From assembly GCF_018739885.1 (NCBI RefSeq), contig NZ_JADOES010000004.1, positions 62,001 to 126,000 on the forward strand: a stretch of 64,000 bases of DNA, written 5' to 3'. The position numbers were made by a program, and so were the translations under genes. Below, one piece after another: positions 1-9,318 of the stretch. This DNA is from Leptothoe spongobia TAU-MAC 1115 (GTDB taxonomy: Bacteria > Cyanobacteriota > Cyanobacteriia > Phormidesmidales > Phormidesmidaceae). Below the pieces are notes generated by a model. That model was not told the DNA's origin. It searched no databases and was given only the letters and a program-made list of their open reading frames with translations. Positions within the stretch are counted from its first letter, which is position 1. Each line of letters opens with the position of its first letter.

Positions 1-1532
1 CCTTGACGGCTCCGCAAACGGTTACCCAAATGATTAATTTGAGTACCATCAAACTCAATAATCTATTTGAGCTTCCCCCAGTATCCTCTCCTCTAGTTGA
101 ACCTCCCGTTTCCACACCAGACGCTCAGCCTAATCATCTCCCAACTCCTCAGGGATCGAAATCTCCATCATCAAACGATTCCTTGTCAGAAAATCCATCG
201 TTAGAACAGCTATTCTCAGACAGTCTAAACCCATCTGAAATTGAGATTCTTGATGCTCTAAATAACAGACAAAATGAGACGAAGACTAACACCGAGAGAG
301 AACGCGAAAGTGCCATTAGCAACGGCGAGCTGATCTGGGCCCAAATAGAAAATTCATTCTCGACCGACTTTGTCAAAGCCCTAAATTTACCCATGCCTGC
401 AGCTCCATCGTTGCAGACCACTCAGCAGGCTTTAAAACAAGTGAGTGTGAATCAAGGTATTGCGCCAGCCCTGATGTATATCCGGCTCAAAGATACCCAT
501 ATAGAACTTGTGTTGGTGAGTGGTGAGGGACCACCGGTATATCACCCCGTTGCGGTTAAGGCAGCAGACGTGCAAGCTGTCGTAGAGACCTTTCACCAAA
601 CCATTACCAATCCAGTATTGCGGTCTGCTCAATATTTACCCGCAGCACAGCAACTGTTTGATTGGTTGATTCGACCGATGTTAGACGATTTGGAAATGGC
701 CAACATCGACCATATTGGCTTTATTTTGGATGCAGGGCTACGGTCTTTGCCGATGGCGGCACTCCATGATGGACAGCATTTTTTAATCGAGGACTATAGC
801 ATTGGATTGTTGCCTAGTGTCGGTTTGACCGCCCTAAGCACACCACCGGCTCTGGAGATATCATCGGGTGCTGAGGCGACCCTGGCTATGGGAATTGCCA
901 ATTTTGCAGAGCAGGCTGATCTAGCCGCTGTTCCTTTAGAACTGGAACTAGCCAGCCAAAGTCAGAGCGATGAACAGTACTTAGACCAGGAAGCAACCTT
1001 AGCCGCGCTAGAACATCGTTTAGCCCAAGGTAAATTCACGAATGTTCATCTCGCTACCCATGCTGTATTTCAACCGGGTAACTTAGATAATTCCTATGTT
1101 CAGCTTTGGGATCAAACGGTAAAGCTCAATCAGTTGCAAAAATTACCGCTTGATGAAATCGATTTCTTGATTTTGAGTGCCTGTGCTACAGCCCTTGGCG
1201 ATCTATCGGCTGAATTTGGATTTGCCGGATTAGCGGTAAATGTCGGCGTGCAAACCGTTTTGGCTAGTCTGTGGTCCATTAGCGATGAAGGTACCCTGGG
1301 GCTAATGTCAGAATTTTATCGTGCCCTTGAGCCACCGTTAACCCGGAGTGCGGCATTGCGTCAGGCTCAAATCGCTATGCTGCAAGGCAAAATAGGCGTT
1401 ACAGACGGTACCGTATACGGAGATGGGGAGCGTATAATTGGACATTTACCTGACTTAGAGGTCAGTGGTAGTTGGGATTTTAGTCATCCTGCTTATTGGT
1501 CTGGTTTCACGATGATTGGGCATCCTTGGTAA
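1..1532 (+). CDS. CHAT domain protein, 5' end outside window
   Basis: This is a caspase-like (clan CD) peptidase domain of the CHAT family, common in cyanobacteria as the end of TPR-CHAT proteins. The catalytic His lies in HLATHAVF (about residue 351 of the visible part) and the catalytic Cys in LSACATALGD (about residue 393). The C-terminus, AYWSGFTMIGHPW, is the usual end of the family. The first 130 or so visible residues are low complexity, rich in Ser, Pro and Asn, with no domain I recognise. The frame is open to the left edge. The first ATG (position 30) has no ribosome binding site, so the gene probably starts upstream of the window. The substrate is unknown. The next gene begins 62 bp downstream on the same strand. 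Confidence 0.85.
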   Translation, partial: LTAPQTVTQMINLSTIKLNNLFELPPVSSPLVEPPVSTPDAQPNHLPTPQGSKSPSSNDSLSENPSLEQLFSDSLNPSEIEILDALNNRQNETKTNTERERESAISNGELIWAQIENSFSTDFVKALNLPMPAAPSLQTTQQALKQVSVNQGIAPALMYIRLKDTHIELVLVSGEGPPVYHPVAVKAADVQAVVETFHQTITNPVLRSAQYLPAAQQLFDWLIRPMLDDLEMANIDHIGFILDAGLRSLPMAALHDGQHFLIEDYSIGLLPSVGLTALSTPPALEISSGAEATLAMGIANFAEQADLAAVPLELELASQSQSDEQYLDQEATLAALEHRLAQGKFTNVHLATHAVFQPGNLDNSYVQLWDQTVKLNQLQKLPLDEIDFLILSACATALGDLSAEFGFAGLAVNVGVQTVLASLWSISDEGTLGLMSEFYRALEPPLTRSAALRQAQIAMLQGKIGVTDGTVYGDGERIIGHLPDLEVSGSWDFSHPAYWSGFTMIGHPW

Positions 1533-1594
1533 GCGCATCTATTGCCTGGTTGTCCGTTATTTTGAATCCAATTTACTTGATTCCCTACTCTTAG

Positions 1595-4135
1595 GTGGTC
1601 CTATTGCGCTTTGGTAGACTTTACCGACGTAGTTTTCGTTCATTTCAGCTGTTGCTATGGCGACAGCTGCAGCAATATGGGTATGTATTAATTGCCTGTG
1701 GCGTGGCCCTTTTTGTGATTGGAATCCGTCAGTTAGGAGGATTACAGGGGTTAGAGCTAAAAACATTTGATAGTCGAGTTCGCCATTATGCAACGGATGT
1801 AGAGTTGCCTGAAGTCATTGTTGTGGGAATTACTGAGGCGGATATTCGTCACCATAATCATTGGCCATTAAGTGATAATACGGTAGCGGAACTTTTAGAG
1901 CATCTACAGACCTATCAACCGGCAGCAATTGGGTTAGATATATATCGGGATATTGATCATCCTCCTGGGCGTGAACGTCTGGTCAGTCAGCTGACCAGGG
2001 AGAATGTCTATGGTGTTTATGATGTGGGTCTGAATCCGGCCCGGAGTAATCCTGCACCTCAAGGTATGGAGCACGACCGGACAGGGTTTGCAGATTTTGT
2101 TGCAGATACTGACGGGGTGATCCGACGCAACTTTATGTTTGCATCGATTAAACCTGATGAATTTTACTCTCTGGGATTGCGGCTCAGTCTACATGTTTTA
2201 AGACAGCGCTATGGTCCAGATATTTTTGAGAAGAGTTTGGATGGTCTGACAATTGCAGGCACATTGTTTCCTACGCTGAAACCCAATACCGGGGGATATC
2301 AGAATGAGGATACGGGTGGTTATCAGGTCATGTTTAAATATCAGACCCAAAATGATGCCATTCGCCAAGTCTCTTTAATGAGTGTGTTAAACGATGAGGT
2401 CGACCCCGATTGGTTTAAACATAAGGTGGTTTTGGTTGGGACCGTCGCTCCCAGCATTAAGGACACCTTTTTTACATCGCTCAATACTCAATCTAAGTCT
2501 AAGGCTACGACCCCTGGTGTGATTTTACATGCCCATGCTGTTAGCCAAATTTTGTCGGTGGTGGAGGGAAATCACGCTCTGATTTGGACCTGGAACCAAT
2601 GGCAGGAAATGGTGTGGATTGGGTTTTGGTGTCTAATTGGCGGGGTATTAGTCTGGCATATTCAGCGATTTGTATTATTAACGTTGACCGGTGCGATCGC
2701 ACTGATCATTCTGGTCAGTACTGGCTGGTTGGTATTTCTCTATGGAGGCTGGATTCCTATTGTCCCAGCGGTTTTAGGCTTTGCCATGGTGGTTAGTAGC
2801 ACCATTACCTATCAGGTTTTCTATCGCACCTTTTACGATCCCCTCACCAGCCTTCCCAATCGAATTTCCAGTCTGAAACGGCTACAGCATTATCTAAATC
2901 AGCGCAATACCCCAGAACCGATGGTAGCTTTGCTGCTGATCGATTTGGATTTATTCAAATCAGTCAACGAAAGTCTAGGGGTCAATGTAGCCGATCGGTT
3001 ATTACAGATCGTTGCAGAACGGATTGTTCAACAAATGCCTGGGGCTTCAGTGGCAAGGGTTGGAGGCGATCAATTTGCTGTGATCTTGCCAGCAATAGCC
3101 CATACCCAAGCAGCCATAGCGATGACTGATCGCCTGCAAAAAAGTCTGATGAGTTCGATTCATATTGATGGTCAGGCTGTGAGTACTACTATCAGTATTG
3201 GGATCGCACTGCATCAAAAGGGACAGGGCTATCGGGCCCATGAACTTTTGCAAGATGCCCACCGAGCCCTTGGCAAAGCTAAAAACCTGGGTCGTGATCG
3301 CCATGAAGTCTTTAATGAGGACATGCGGACCCACTCGGTTTCTCAGTTTCAGTTGGAAATGGAACTGCGTCGTGCTGGCGAAGGTGAGCAGTTTCAGCTG
3401 TACTATCAACCCATTATAGATTTGGTCTCTGGCGAAATTGCCGGGTTTGAAGCCTTAATCCGTTGGCAACACCCTGAACGGGGGACAGTTCCCCCCAATG
3501 ACTTTATTGGTATTGCCGAAGATACAGGGATCATTTTAACCATGGGAGACTGGATTCTAGATGAAGCCTGTCGTCAAATTCGACAGTGGCAACAGCTATT
3601 CCCCAAGGTCAACCCTCTATTTATTGGCGTCAATCTCTCCAGTCGTCAGTTTGTGCAACAAGATCTTGCAACGACGATTGCGTCGGTTGTTCAGGAGCAT
3701 CAAATTGATCCCCGTGGTCTCAAATTAGAACTGACAGAAAGTGTGGCTATGGAGGATGTCGACTCAGCTATCCTACAGCTCCTCAAGTTGAAGAATAGGG
3801 GATTACACATTAGTCTTGACGATTTTGGAACGGGTTATTCATCCTTGAGTTATCTCCATCGGCTACCGATTGACTCCCTGAAAATCGACAAGTCATTTGT
3901 TGATCGGATGGAAATTATTAGTGAAAATGCAGATATTGTTGGCACCATTGTTTCCTTAGGTCATCGTCTCAAGTTAGATATTATTGCTGAAGGCGTAGAA
4001 ACGATGGCTCAAGCACGTCTGCTAAAACAACTGGAGTGTCAATATGCCCAGGGGTACTTCTTTGCTAAACCGTTGCCCAGGGAGGCAGCGGCTCAACTTC
4101 TGATTCAAGATAAGCACTGGCATATTGAGAAGTAG
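1595..4135 (+). CDS. CHASE2-GGDEF-EAL membrane protein, probable c-di-GMP phosphodiesterase
   Basis: An inner-membrane signalling protein of 846 aa. An N-terminal membrane helix (about residues 27-46) is followed by an extracytoplasmic CHASE2 sensor domain to about 330, then three membrane helices to about 410, a GGDEF domain and an EAL domain. The GGDEF motif reads VGGDQF: the catalytic Glu is Gln, so cyclase activity is probably lost. The EAL domain looks intact. It has FEALIRWQHP, the Asn of VNLSSRQF, ELTES, the DDFGTGYSSL metal motif, the Lys of KIDKSF and AEGVET. I therefore expect c-di-GMP hydrolysis controlled by an outside signal. The start is GTG at 1595. The three-helix block after the sensor is typical of CHASE2 proteins. 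Confidence 0.88.
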   Translation: MVLLRFGRLYRRSFRSFQLLLWRQLQQYGYVLIACGVALFVIGIRQLGGLQGLELKTFDSRVRHYATDVELPEVIVVGITEADIRHHNHWPLSDNTVAELLEHLQTYQPAAIGLDIYRDIDHPPGRERLVSQLTRENVYGVYDVGLNPARSNPAPQGMEHDRTGFADFVADTDGVIRRNFMFASIKPDEFYSLGLRLSLHVLRQRYGPDIFEKSLDGLTIAGTLFPTLKPNTGGYQNEDTGGYQVMFKYQTQNDAIRQVSLMSVLNDEVDPDWFKHKVVLVGTVAPSIKDTFFTSLNTQSKSKATTPGVILHAHAVSQILSVVEGNHALIWTWNQWQEMVWIGFWCLIGGVLVWHIQRFVLLTLTGAIALIILVSTGWLVFLYGGWIPIVPAVLGFAMVVSSTITYQVFYRTFYDPLTSLPNRISSLKRLQHYLNQRNTPEPMVALLLIDLDLFKSVNESLGVNVADRLLQIVAERIVQQMPGASVARVGGDQFAVILPAIAHTQAAIAMTDRLQKSLMSSIHIDGQAVSTTISIGIALHQKGQGYRAHELLQDAHRALGKAKNLGRDRHEVFNEDMRTHSVSQFQLEMELRRAGEGEQFQLYYQPIIDLVSGEIAGFEALIRWQHPERGTVPPNDFIGIAEDTGIILTMGDWILDEACRQIRQWQQLFPKVNPLFIGVNLSSRQFVQQDLATTIASVVQEHQIDPRGLKLELTESVAMEDVDSAILQLLKLKNRGLHISLDDFGTGYSSLSYLHRLPIDSLKIDKSFVDRMEIISENADIVGTIVSLGHRLKLDIIAEGVETMAQARLLKQLECQYAQGYFFAKPLPREAAAQLLIQDKHWHIEK

Positions 4136-4398
4136 TGTTGGTTGAAGGGCACTGTGCGCTTTCGTCGAGCTACAGGCCATCTATTATTTTTTTATAGAGA
4201 ATTGTTATAACAACTAGACTTGTTCAAGTTTATCCATTTAGTTATAAACTGATTGAGCTAAGTTACTTGAACAGTCTGCTATTGGTCTTTATCTCTTTAC
4301 TTTCTGGTTCGTCTTTGCTCTGGGTTCATCGTTGGCATCGAGACTGTTCGATTCTCCTGAGGGTAACTTTTAGATAGGTTGTATCGGGTTTTACGTTC

Positions 4399-5682
4399 AT
4401 GAAATCTCTTGGTCGCCATATTTTAGTTGAATTCCACGGCTGTTCTTCAGAAATACTTAATGATGTGCCATGTATAGAATCCAGCATGGTCAATGCGGCT
4501 AAAGAGTCAGGGGCTACCATTATCAGTTCTGTATTTCATCATTTCTCACCCTTTGGTGTATCAGGGGTCGTGGTTATTCAGGAAAGCCACCTGGCAATTC
4601 ATACCTGGCCAGAATATCGCTATGCTGCGGTAGATCTATTTACCTGCGGTGATTCGGTCAATCCGTGGACGTCTTATAAAATTCTCAAGCAAGCGTTTCA
4701 GGCTGAACATGGCTCAGCTGTGGAGATTAATCGAGGCCAACTGGATCTTTTAGAAAAAGCTAGTATTGAATTGGGAGAACTCCGTAATGAAGCTACGCAG
4801 CAGCTAATAGTCCCCAAATATAGTCGCAGCGTTTGGTTTACGGATCGCAACGAAAATATGGCCTTGTCGATTCGGCATAAGGGGGACTGCTTATTTCGAG
4901 AGAAGTCTCCCTATCAGACTGTTGAGGTGTTTGACACATTTGAATATGGCAAGCTATTGGCCGTTGACAAGATGGTCATGTGTAGTGAAAAGGATGAGAA
5001 GGCCTATCATGAAATGATTATTCATGTGCCGATGGTGATAGAGCCACATGTGAAGAATGTTTTGGTGATTGGCGGTGGTGATGGTGGTAGCATTCGTGAG
5101 ATTTTGCGGCATGCTCATGTTGAGCGCGTCACCATGGTAGAAATTGATGAGGCTGTTGTGAGGGCATCTAAAGAATTTTTGCCTAGTTTATCCTCGGCCT
5201 TTGATCATCCTAAACTTAAATTGATTATCGATGACGGTATTGAATATGTGAAGCAGTCGCCTGAGAATCACTTTGATATGATTGTTGTGGATTCATCTGA
5301 TCCAGTAGGGCCTGCTGAGGGGTTATTCTCGAAAGAATTTTATCAGGATGTATATCGTTGCCTGCGGCCAGGAGGGGTGATGACGGCCCAAAGTGAGTCG
5401 CCTCACTTTAACCAGAAGGCATTTGTGGAACTAAATCACTGTCTCAAGGAGATTTTTGATCCTAAGAGTGTGTTTTGTTATTTAGCTTTTATTCCCACCT
5501 ATCCTACTGGTATGTGGAGCTTTACCTACTGCACAAAGGGAGGCAAACATCCTGTGACAGATTTAGATCAACAGCGGTCCCAGCAGATTTCTAAGGAATT
5601 TAATCTACAGTATTACAACAGTAATATTCACGGGGCGGCGTTTTGTCTGCCCACATTTATTAGCACCATGCTTGGGGAATAG
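4399..5682 (+). CDS. speD-speE: S-adenosylmethionine decarboxylase fused to spermidine synthase-type aminopropyltransferase
   Basis: A 427-aa fusion of two consecutive polyamine enzymes. Residues 1-125 are a class 1b bacterial AdoMet decarboxylase proenzyme. Ser63 in [12 protein letters not shown] would become the pyruvoyl group after cleavage at Glu62-Ser63. His68 and Cys83, the processing and proton-donor residues of this class, are present at the standard numbering. Residues 140-427 are an aminopropyltransferase: the SAM loop is [10 protein letters not shown] (221-230), and the catalytic region is [11 protein letters not shown] (297-306). The first half would supply decarboxylated AdoMet directly to the second. 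The acceptor (putrescine or agmatine) cannot be read from the sequence. The ureohydrolase gene starts 1 bp after the stop, so they form an operon. Confidence 0.93.
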   Translation: MKSLGRHILVEFHGCSSEILNDVPCIESSMVNAAKESGATIISSVFHHFSPFGVSGVVVIQESHLAIHTWPEYRYAAVDLFTCGDSVNPWTSYKILKQAFQAEHGSAVEINRGQLDLLEKASIELGELRNEATQQLIVPKYSRSVWFTDRNENMALSIRHKGDCLFREKSPYQTVEVFDTFEYGKLLAVDKMVMCSEKDEKAYHEMIIHVPMVIEPHVKNVLVIGGGDGGSIREILRHAHVERVTMVEIDEAVVRASKEFLPSLSSAFDHPKLKLIIDDGIEYVKQSPENHFDMIVVDSSDPVGPAEGLFSKEFYQDVYRCLRPGGVMTAQSESPHFNQKAFVELNHCLKEIFDPKSVFCYLAFIPTYPTGMWSFTYCTKGGKHPVTDLDQQRSQQISKEFNLQYYNSNIHGAAFCLPTFISTMLGE

Positions 5683-5683
5683 T

Positions 5684-6781
5684 ATGGGTAAACAGTCTCA
5701 GTCTGGAAATATCTCTTCTGAGTCGGATCAAAGTGTTTTAGATAAAATTGTCAACTTTGATCCGGGGGGAGTGGGTGAAGTCAATGGCAACTTATTTGGG
5801 TTTCCCCATGACTATACCCATGCCAGTACGGTGGTGATTGGGGTGCCTTGGGATGTGACGACGTCCTATCAGGATGGAACCTGTCAAGGGCCAGCGGCCA
5901 TTTTGCGGGCGTCGCCCCAGCTTGATTTTTACGATTTTGATAATCCAGAGGCATGGCGACAGGGGATCTACATGCTGCCGATTCCTGAGTGGTTGCTGGC
6001 TGAGAATCGACGGTTACGACCGGATGCGATCGCAATTATCCGCGAGGCCGAGCAAGGCATTACGGCTAAGGATAACCCTGACTTGGCCACAGCCCTGGAG
6101 CGCGTAAACCAGGGCTGTCGCACCATGAGCCGTTGGGTTAGCGAGCAGACTCAAGCAGCCCTAACACAGCAAAAAAAGATCATCATCATGGGTGGTGACC
6201 ATAGTGTCCCCTTGGGAGGGTTAGAAGCCCTGGCTCAGGAATATCTCAGTTTTGGTATCCTCCATTTGGATGCCCATGGTGATCTGCGCAATGCCTATGA
6301 AGGATTTCAGGAGTCCCATGCCTCCATTATGTTTAATGCGATGCAGCTACCCCAAATTTCAAAGCTGGTGCAGGTGGGCATTCGGGATATTTCCCATGGT
6401 GAAATGGCGTTTATCCAGCAGTCCGGTGGTCGGATTGTGCTCTATCTGGATACTCAGCTCAGACAGGCAGCCTATGCTGGCCAGAGTTGGCTGCAGCAGT
6501 GCCAGGCCATTGTCAGTAACTTGCCCGAGCATGTTTATATCAGCTGTGATGTGGATGGACTGGATCCAAAGCTATGTCCCCATACGGGGACTCCTGTACC
6601 AGGGGGTCTAAATCTTGAGGAAGTCTATTGCCTATGGCGTGAAGTGGTGCGCAGCGGTCGACATATTATTGGTTGTGACATCTGTGAGACGGGCAACCAC
6701 GAGTGGGACGGCAATGTCAGCGCTCGCATTCTCTACAAGCTATTTAGCTTTATGAATATGGACGCATTGAGTGGTCGGTAG
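5684..6781 (+). CDS. speB: Ureohydrolase (agmatinase / aminopropylagmatine ureohydrolase type)
   Basis: A 365-aa manganese ureohydrolase of the arginase/agmatinase fold. All metal-ligand motifs are visible: GGDHSVPLGG, LDAHGD and SCDVDGLDP, followed by HTGTPVPGGL. The start chosen is ATG 5684, one base after the upstream stop; an in-frame TTG at 5672 would overlap that gene. The family releases urea from a guanidino group. Because it is co-transcribed with the SpeD-SpeE fusion, the substrate could be agmatine (giving putrescine) or N1-aminopropylagmatine (giving spermidine directly). The protein is longer than the roughly 300 aa of classical agmatinases; the extra length is N-terminal to the GGDHS motif (about residues 90-160). 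Some cyanobacterial members of this superfamily hydrolyse free guanidine, so the substrate is open. Confidence 0.85.
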   Translation: MGKQSQSGNISSESDQSVLDKIVNFDPGGVGEVNGNLFGFPHDYTHASTVVIGVPWDVTTSYQDGTCQGPAAILRASPQLDFYDFDNPEAWRQGIYMLPIPEWLLAENRRLRPDAIAIIREAEQGITAKDNPDLATALERVNQGCRTMSRWVSEQTQAALTQQKKIIIMGGDHSVPLGGLEALAQEYLSFGILHLDAHGDLRNAYEGFQESHASIMFNAMQLPQISKLVQVGIRDISHGEMAFIQQSGGRIVLYLDTQLRQAAYAGQSWLQQCQAIVSNLPEHVYISCDVDGLDPKLCPHTGTPVPGGLNLEEVYCLWREVVRSGRHIIGCDICETGNHEWDGNVSARILYKLFSFMNMDALSGR

Positions 6782-6932
6782 CTTCGGCGTCCCAAGTTAA
6801 GAAGTATTGACTTCTCAACGTTTTCTAATTATTTAATCAGATGCTTGTTCAGATGCTGCTCCAATGGTGATTGAGTTGCTAAAACTGGGGTTGAGTATTC
6901 ACTTATAAGCTTTCTATTAGAGGAGTATTTGG

Positions 6933-9119
6933 ATGGCGCGTCGGATTAATTCGCCAACAGTCTTGCAGATGGAAGCGGTGGAATGTGGTGCTGCTGCCCT
7001 CAGTATGGTGTTGGGCTACTACGGGCGCTATGTGCCATTGGCCGAGTTGCGCCATGCCTGTGGTGTGTCGCGGGACGGGGTGACGGCAGCGAACGTACTT
7101 AAGGCGGCACGGACCTATGGACTAGAGGCGAAGGGCTTTAAGAAAAGTCTGGATAGTTTAGAACAGCTCAAGCCACCGTTCATCGTATTCTGGCATTTCA
7201 ACCACTTTTTGGTGGTAGATGGATTTGAGGCTAACCATGTCCGGCTTAATGATCCAGCGACGGGTCCGCGTCGAGTCACCCGGCAAGAATTTGATGAAGG
7301 TTATACGGGGATCGCCCTGACATTTACCCCCACTGAGGCATTCGAGCCGGGGGGGCTGAAACCCAACGTGATCGGCTCCCTGGTACGGCGACTGGCAGGT
7401 TCGACGGGGGCGCTACTCTATTGCACGTTGGCAGGTTTTTTGCTGGTATTGCCCAGGCTGGCGCTGCCTGCGTTTAGTCGCATCTATATTGACAATATTC
7501 TGTTGGCCAAGCGTCTGGACTGGTTGCCCTATGTGCTGGTAGGGATTGCCCTGATAGTAATAGTCCAGGCCCTGTTGACCACGCTGCAGCTGCGCTTTTT
7601 GCGGGCACTCAAGATTAAGCTGGCGGTGGGTATGGCCAGCCGCTTTGTGTGGCATGTGCTGCAGCTGCCGGTGGGGTTCTATGCCCAGCGATTTGCGGGG
7701 GAGATCAGCGGTCGGATTAGTCTGAATGACAGTGTGGCGACGGTGCTGTCGGGGCGACTGACGACGACGATTATTAGCTCGGTGATGATCGTGTTTTATG
7801 CGATCGCAATGCTCCAGTATGATATCCCCCTCACCATTATCGTCATCTCCTTTGCCATCATTAATGTCGGCGTTTTACAGTGGGTATCCCGCCAGCGTAA
7901 GGATGCCAACCTACGACTGGTGCAAGAATACGGTAAAGCCTCAGGTATTGCTGTAGCCGGGTTGCAAGGAATGGAAACCCTCAAGGCAGGAGGGCTAGAG
8001 TCTGACTTTTTTGCTCGCTGGGCTGGTTATCACACCAAGGCGGTCAATGCTCAGCAGAACCTGGGATTAGCCAACCGGGTGATTGGTTTACTACCCTCGC
8101 TACTGTCTACATTAGCTGCGCTATCCTTGCTGATCATTGGCGGTTGGCGGATTATCCACGGCAGTCTCACTGTCGGTATGTTGGTAGCTTTTCAACTATT
8201 GATGCAAAGCTTCCAGGGACCGGTGAATGCCCTAGTGCAATTTGCCGGGACATTACAAACACTGCAGGGCAATCTCGACCGTTTGGATGATGTCCTGGAA
8301 AATGAGACAGATATCGCTTTTTGTCAGCACTGTAAGCACAATGTCTCCGAAGCAGAGGAAGCGGTCAATAATCATCGTCTTTCAGGGGCGGTGGAGATTC
8401 AAAATCTTTCCTTTGGCTATAGCCCATTGGATCCCCCTTTAATTGATGACTTCAATCTGACGATTAAGCCAGGGCAGCGAGTTGCCTTAGTTGGCGGTAG
8501 CGGCTCGGGTAAATCTACGCTAGCTCGGGTGATTGCTGGGCTTTATCAGCCGAGAAGTGGTGACGTTTGCTTTGATGGCCGACCCCGACAAGAGATTTCT
8601 CAAGCGACATTAACAAACTCCATTGCTATGGTGGAGCAGGATATTTTGTTGTTTGCCGGTAGCGTGCGGGATAATCTCACACTTTGGGATGATACGGTAT
8701 CTGATCAAGACTTAAAGCAGGCTTGTCGAGATGCGGCGATTGAAGACGTGATTTTGGCAATGCCCTATGGGTATGATGCCAAATTGTTAGAAGGGGGACA
8801 GAACCTTAGTGGTGGTCAACGGCAGCGGCTGGAGATTGCACGGGCATTGGTGAGTAATCCATCGATTTTGATTATGGATGAAGCGACAAGCGCGCTGGAT
8901 ACGGAGACTGAGAAGATGATTGATCAGAATCTACGACGACGTGGCTGTACGTGCATTATTGTTGCCCATCGATTGAGTACGATTCGGGATGCGGATGAGA
9001 TTATTGTGTTGGATCGAGGAAAGGTGGTGCAAAGGGGGAACCATGATGAGCTTTGGCAAAAGGAAGGTCATTATGGGGATTTGATTCGGAGTTCGGGGAC
9101 GGCATTGGCGGCTGTCTAG
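6933..9119 (+). CDS. NHLM-type RiPP exporter with C39 leader peptidase
   Basis: A 728-aa peptidase-containing ABC transporter. The N-terminal C39 cysteine peptidase has Cys18 (MEAVECGAA), His91 (HFNHFLVV) and Asp107 (NDPATGP). It cuts leader peptides after a double glycine. An exporter membrane domain of six helices follows (about 155-430), then an ATPase with Walker A GGSGSGKST, signature LSGGQRQR and Walker B ILIMDEATSALD. Length and domain order match the peptidase/ATP-binding component of NHLM bacteriocin systems. The ATG has a GAGG-type site upstream (agaggagtatttgg). The second ABC gene of the pair follows after about 200 bp. No precursor lies beside it; candidate substrates lie at 34-36.6 kb. 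Confidence 0.93.
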   Translation: MARRINSPTVLQMEAVECGAAALSMVLGYYGRYVPLAELRHACGVSRDGVTAANVLKAARTYGLEAKGFKKSLDSLEQLKPPFIVFWHFNHFLVVDGFEANHVRLNDPATGPRRVTRQEFDEGYTGIALTFTPTEAFEPGGLKPNVIGSLVRRLAGSTGALLYCTLAGFLLVLPRLALPAFSRIYIDNILLAKRLDWLPYVLVGIALIVIVQALLTTLQLRFLRALKIKLAVGMASRFVWHVLQLPVGFYAQRFAGEISGRISLNDSVATVLSGRLTTTIISSVMIVFYAIAMLQYDIPLTIIVISFAIINVGVLQWVSRQRKDANLRLVQEYGKASGIAVAGLQGMETLKAGGLESDFFARWAGYHTKAVNAQQNLGLANRVIGLLPSLLSTLAALSLLIIGGWRIIHGSLTVGMLVAFQLLMQSFQGPVNALVQFAGTLQTLQGNLDRLDDVLENETDIAFCQHCKHNVSEAEEAVNNHRLSGAVEIQNLSFGYSPLDPPLIDDFNLTIKPGQRVALVGGSGSGKSTLARVIAGLYQPRSGDVCFDGRPRQEISQATLTNSIAMVEQDILLFAGSVRDNLTLWDDTVSDQDLKQACRDAAIEDVILAMPYGYDAKLLEGGQNLSGGQRQRLEIARALVSNPSILIMDEATSALDTETEKMIDQNLRRRGCTCIIVAHRLSTIRDADEIIVLDRGKVVQRGNHDELWQKEGHYGDLIRSSGTALAAV

Positions 9120-9318
9120 TGAGAGGATTTTGGGGAGGATTGGAAAAATAATGCAATACTCAAGGCAAAAACCGATGCTTTATCCCCTCCTGGGAGGGGC
9201 TCCGGGGTGGGTTAGCCATTGTTGCTAACTCTCGATACTCCCCATCCTTTTAGTCACCTTTCTCCAGAGAGGATTTAACTTAAACACCTTTTTCTTCTTA
9301 GACACCTTATTAAATCCC
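9120..9318. other. Spacer between the two NHLM transporter genes
   Basis: About 200 bp without a gene. It contains a GC-rich stretch (cccctcctgggaggggctcc, about 9185-9204) that can form a short hairpin. A similar phrase (cagggaggggcgatggggtgggtt) occurs in the spacer near 23.99 kb, so it may be a dispersed intergenic repeat. No clear promoter or terminator with a T-run is seen. Confidence 0.4.

Noticed and set aside
4326..4398. TTCGATTC-like stretch considered as a tRNA T-arm
   Set aside because: No acceptor stem or anticodon arm can be built around it.
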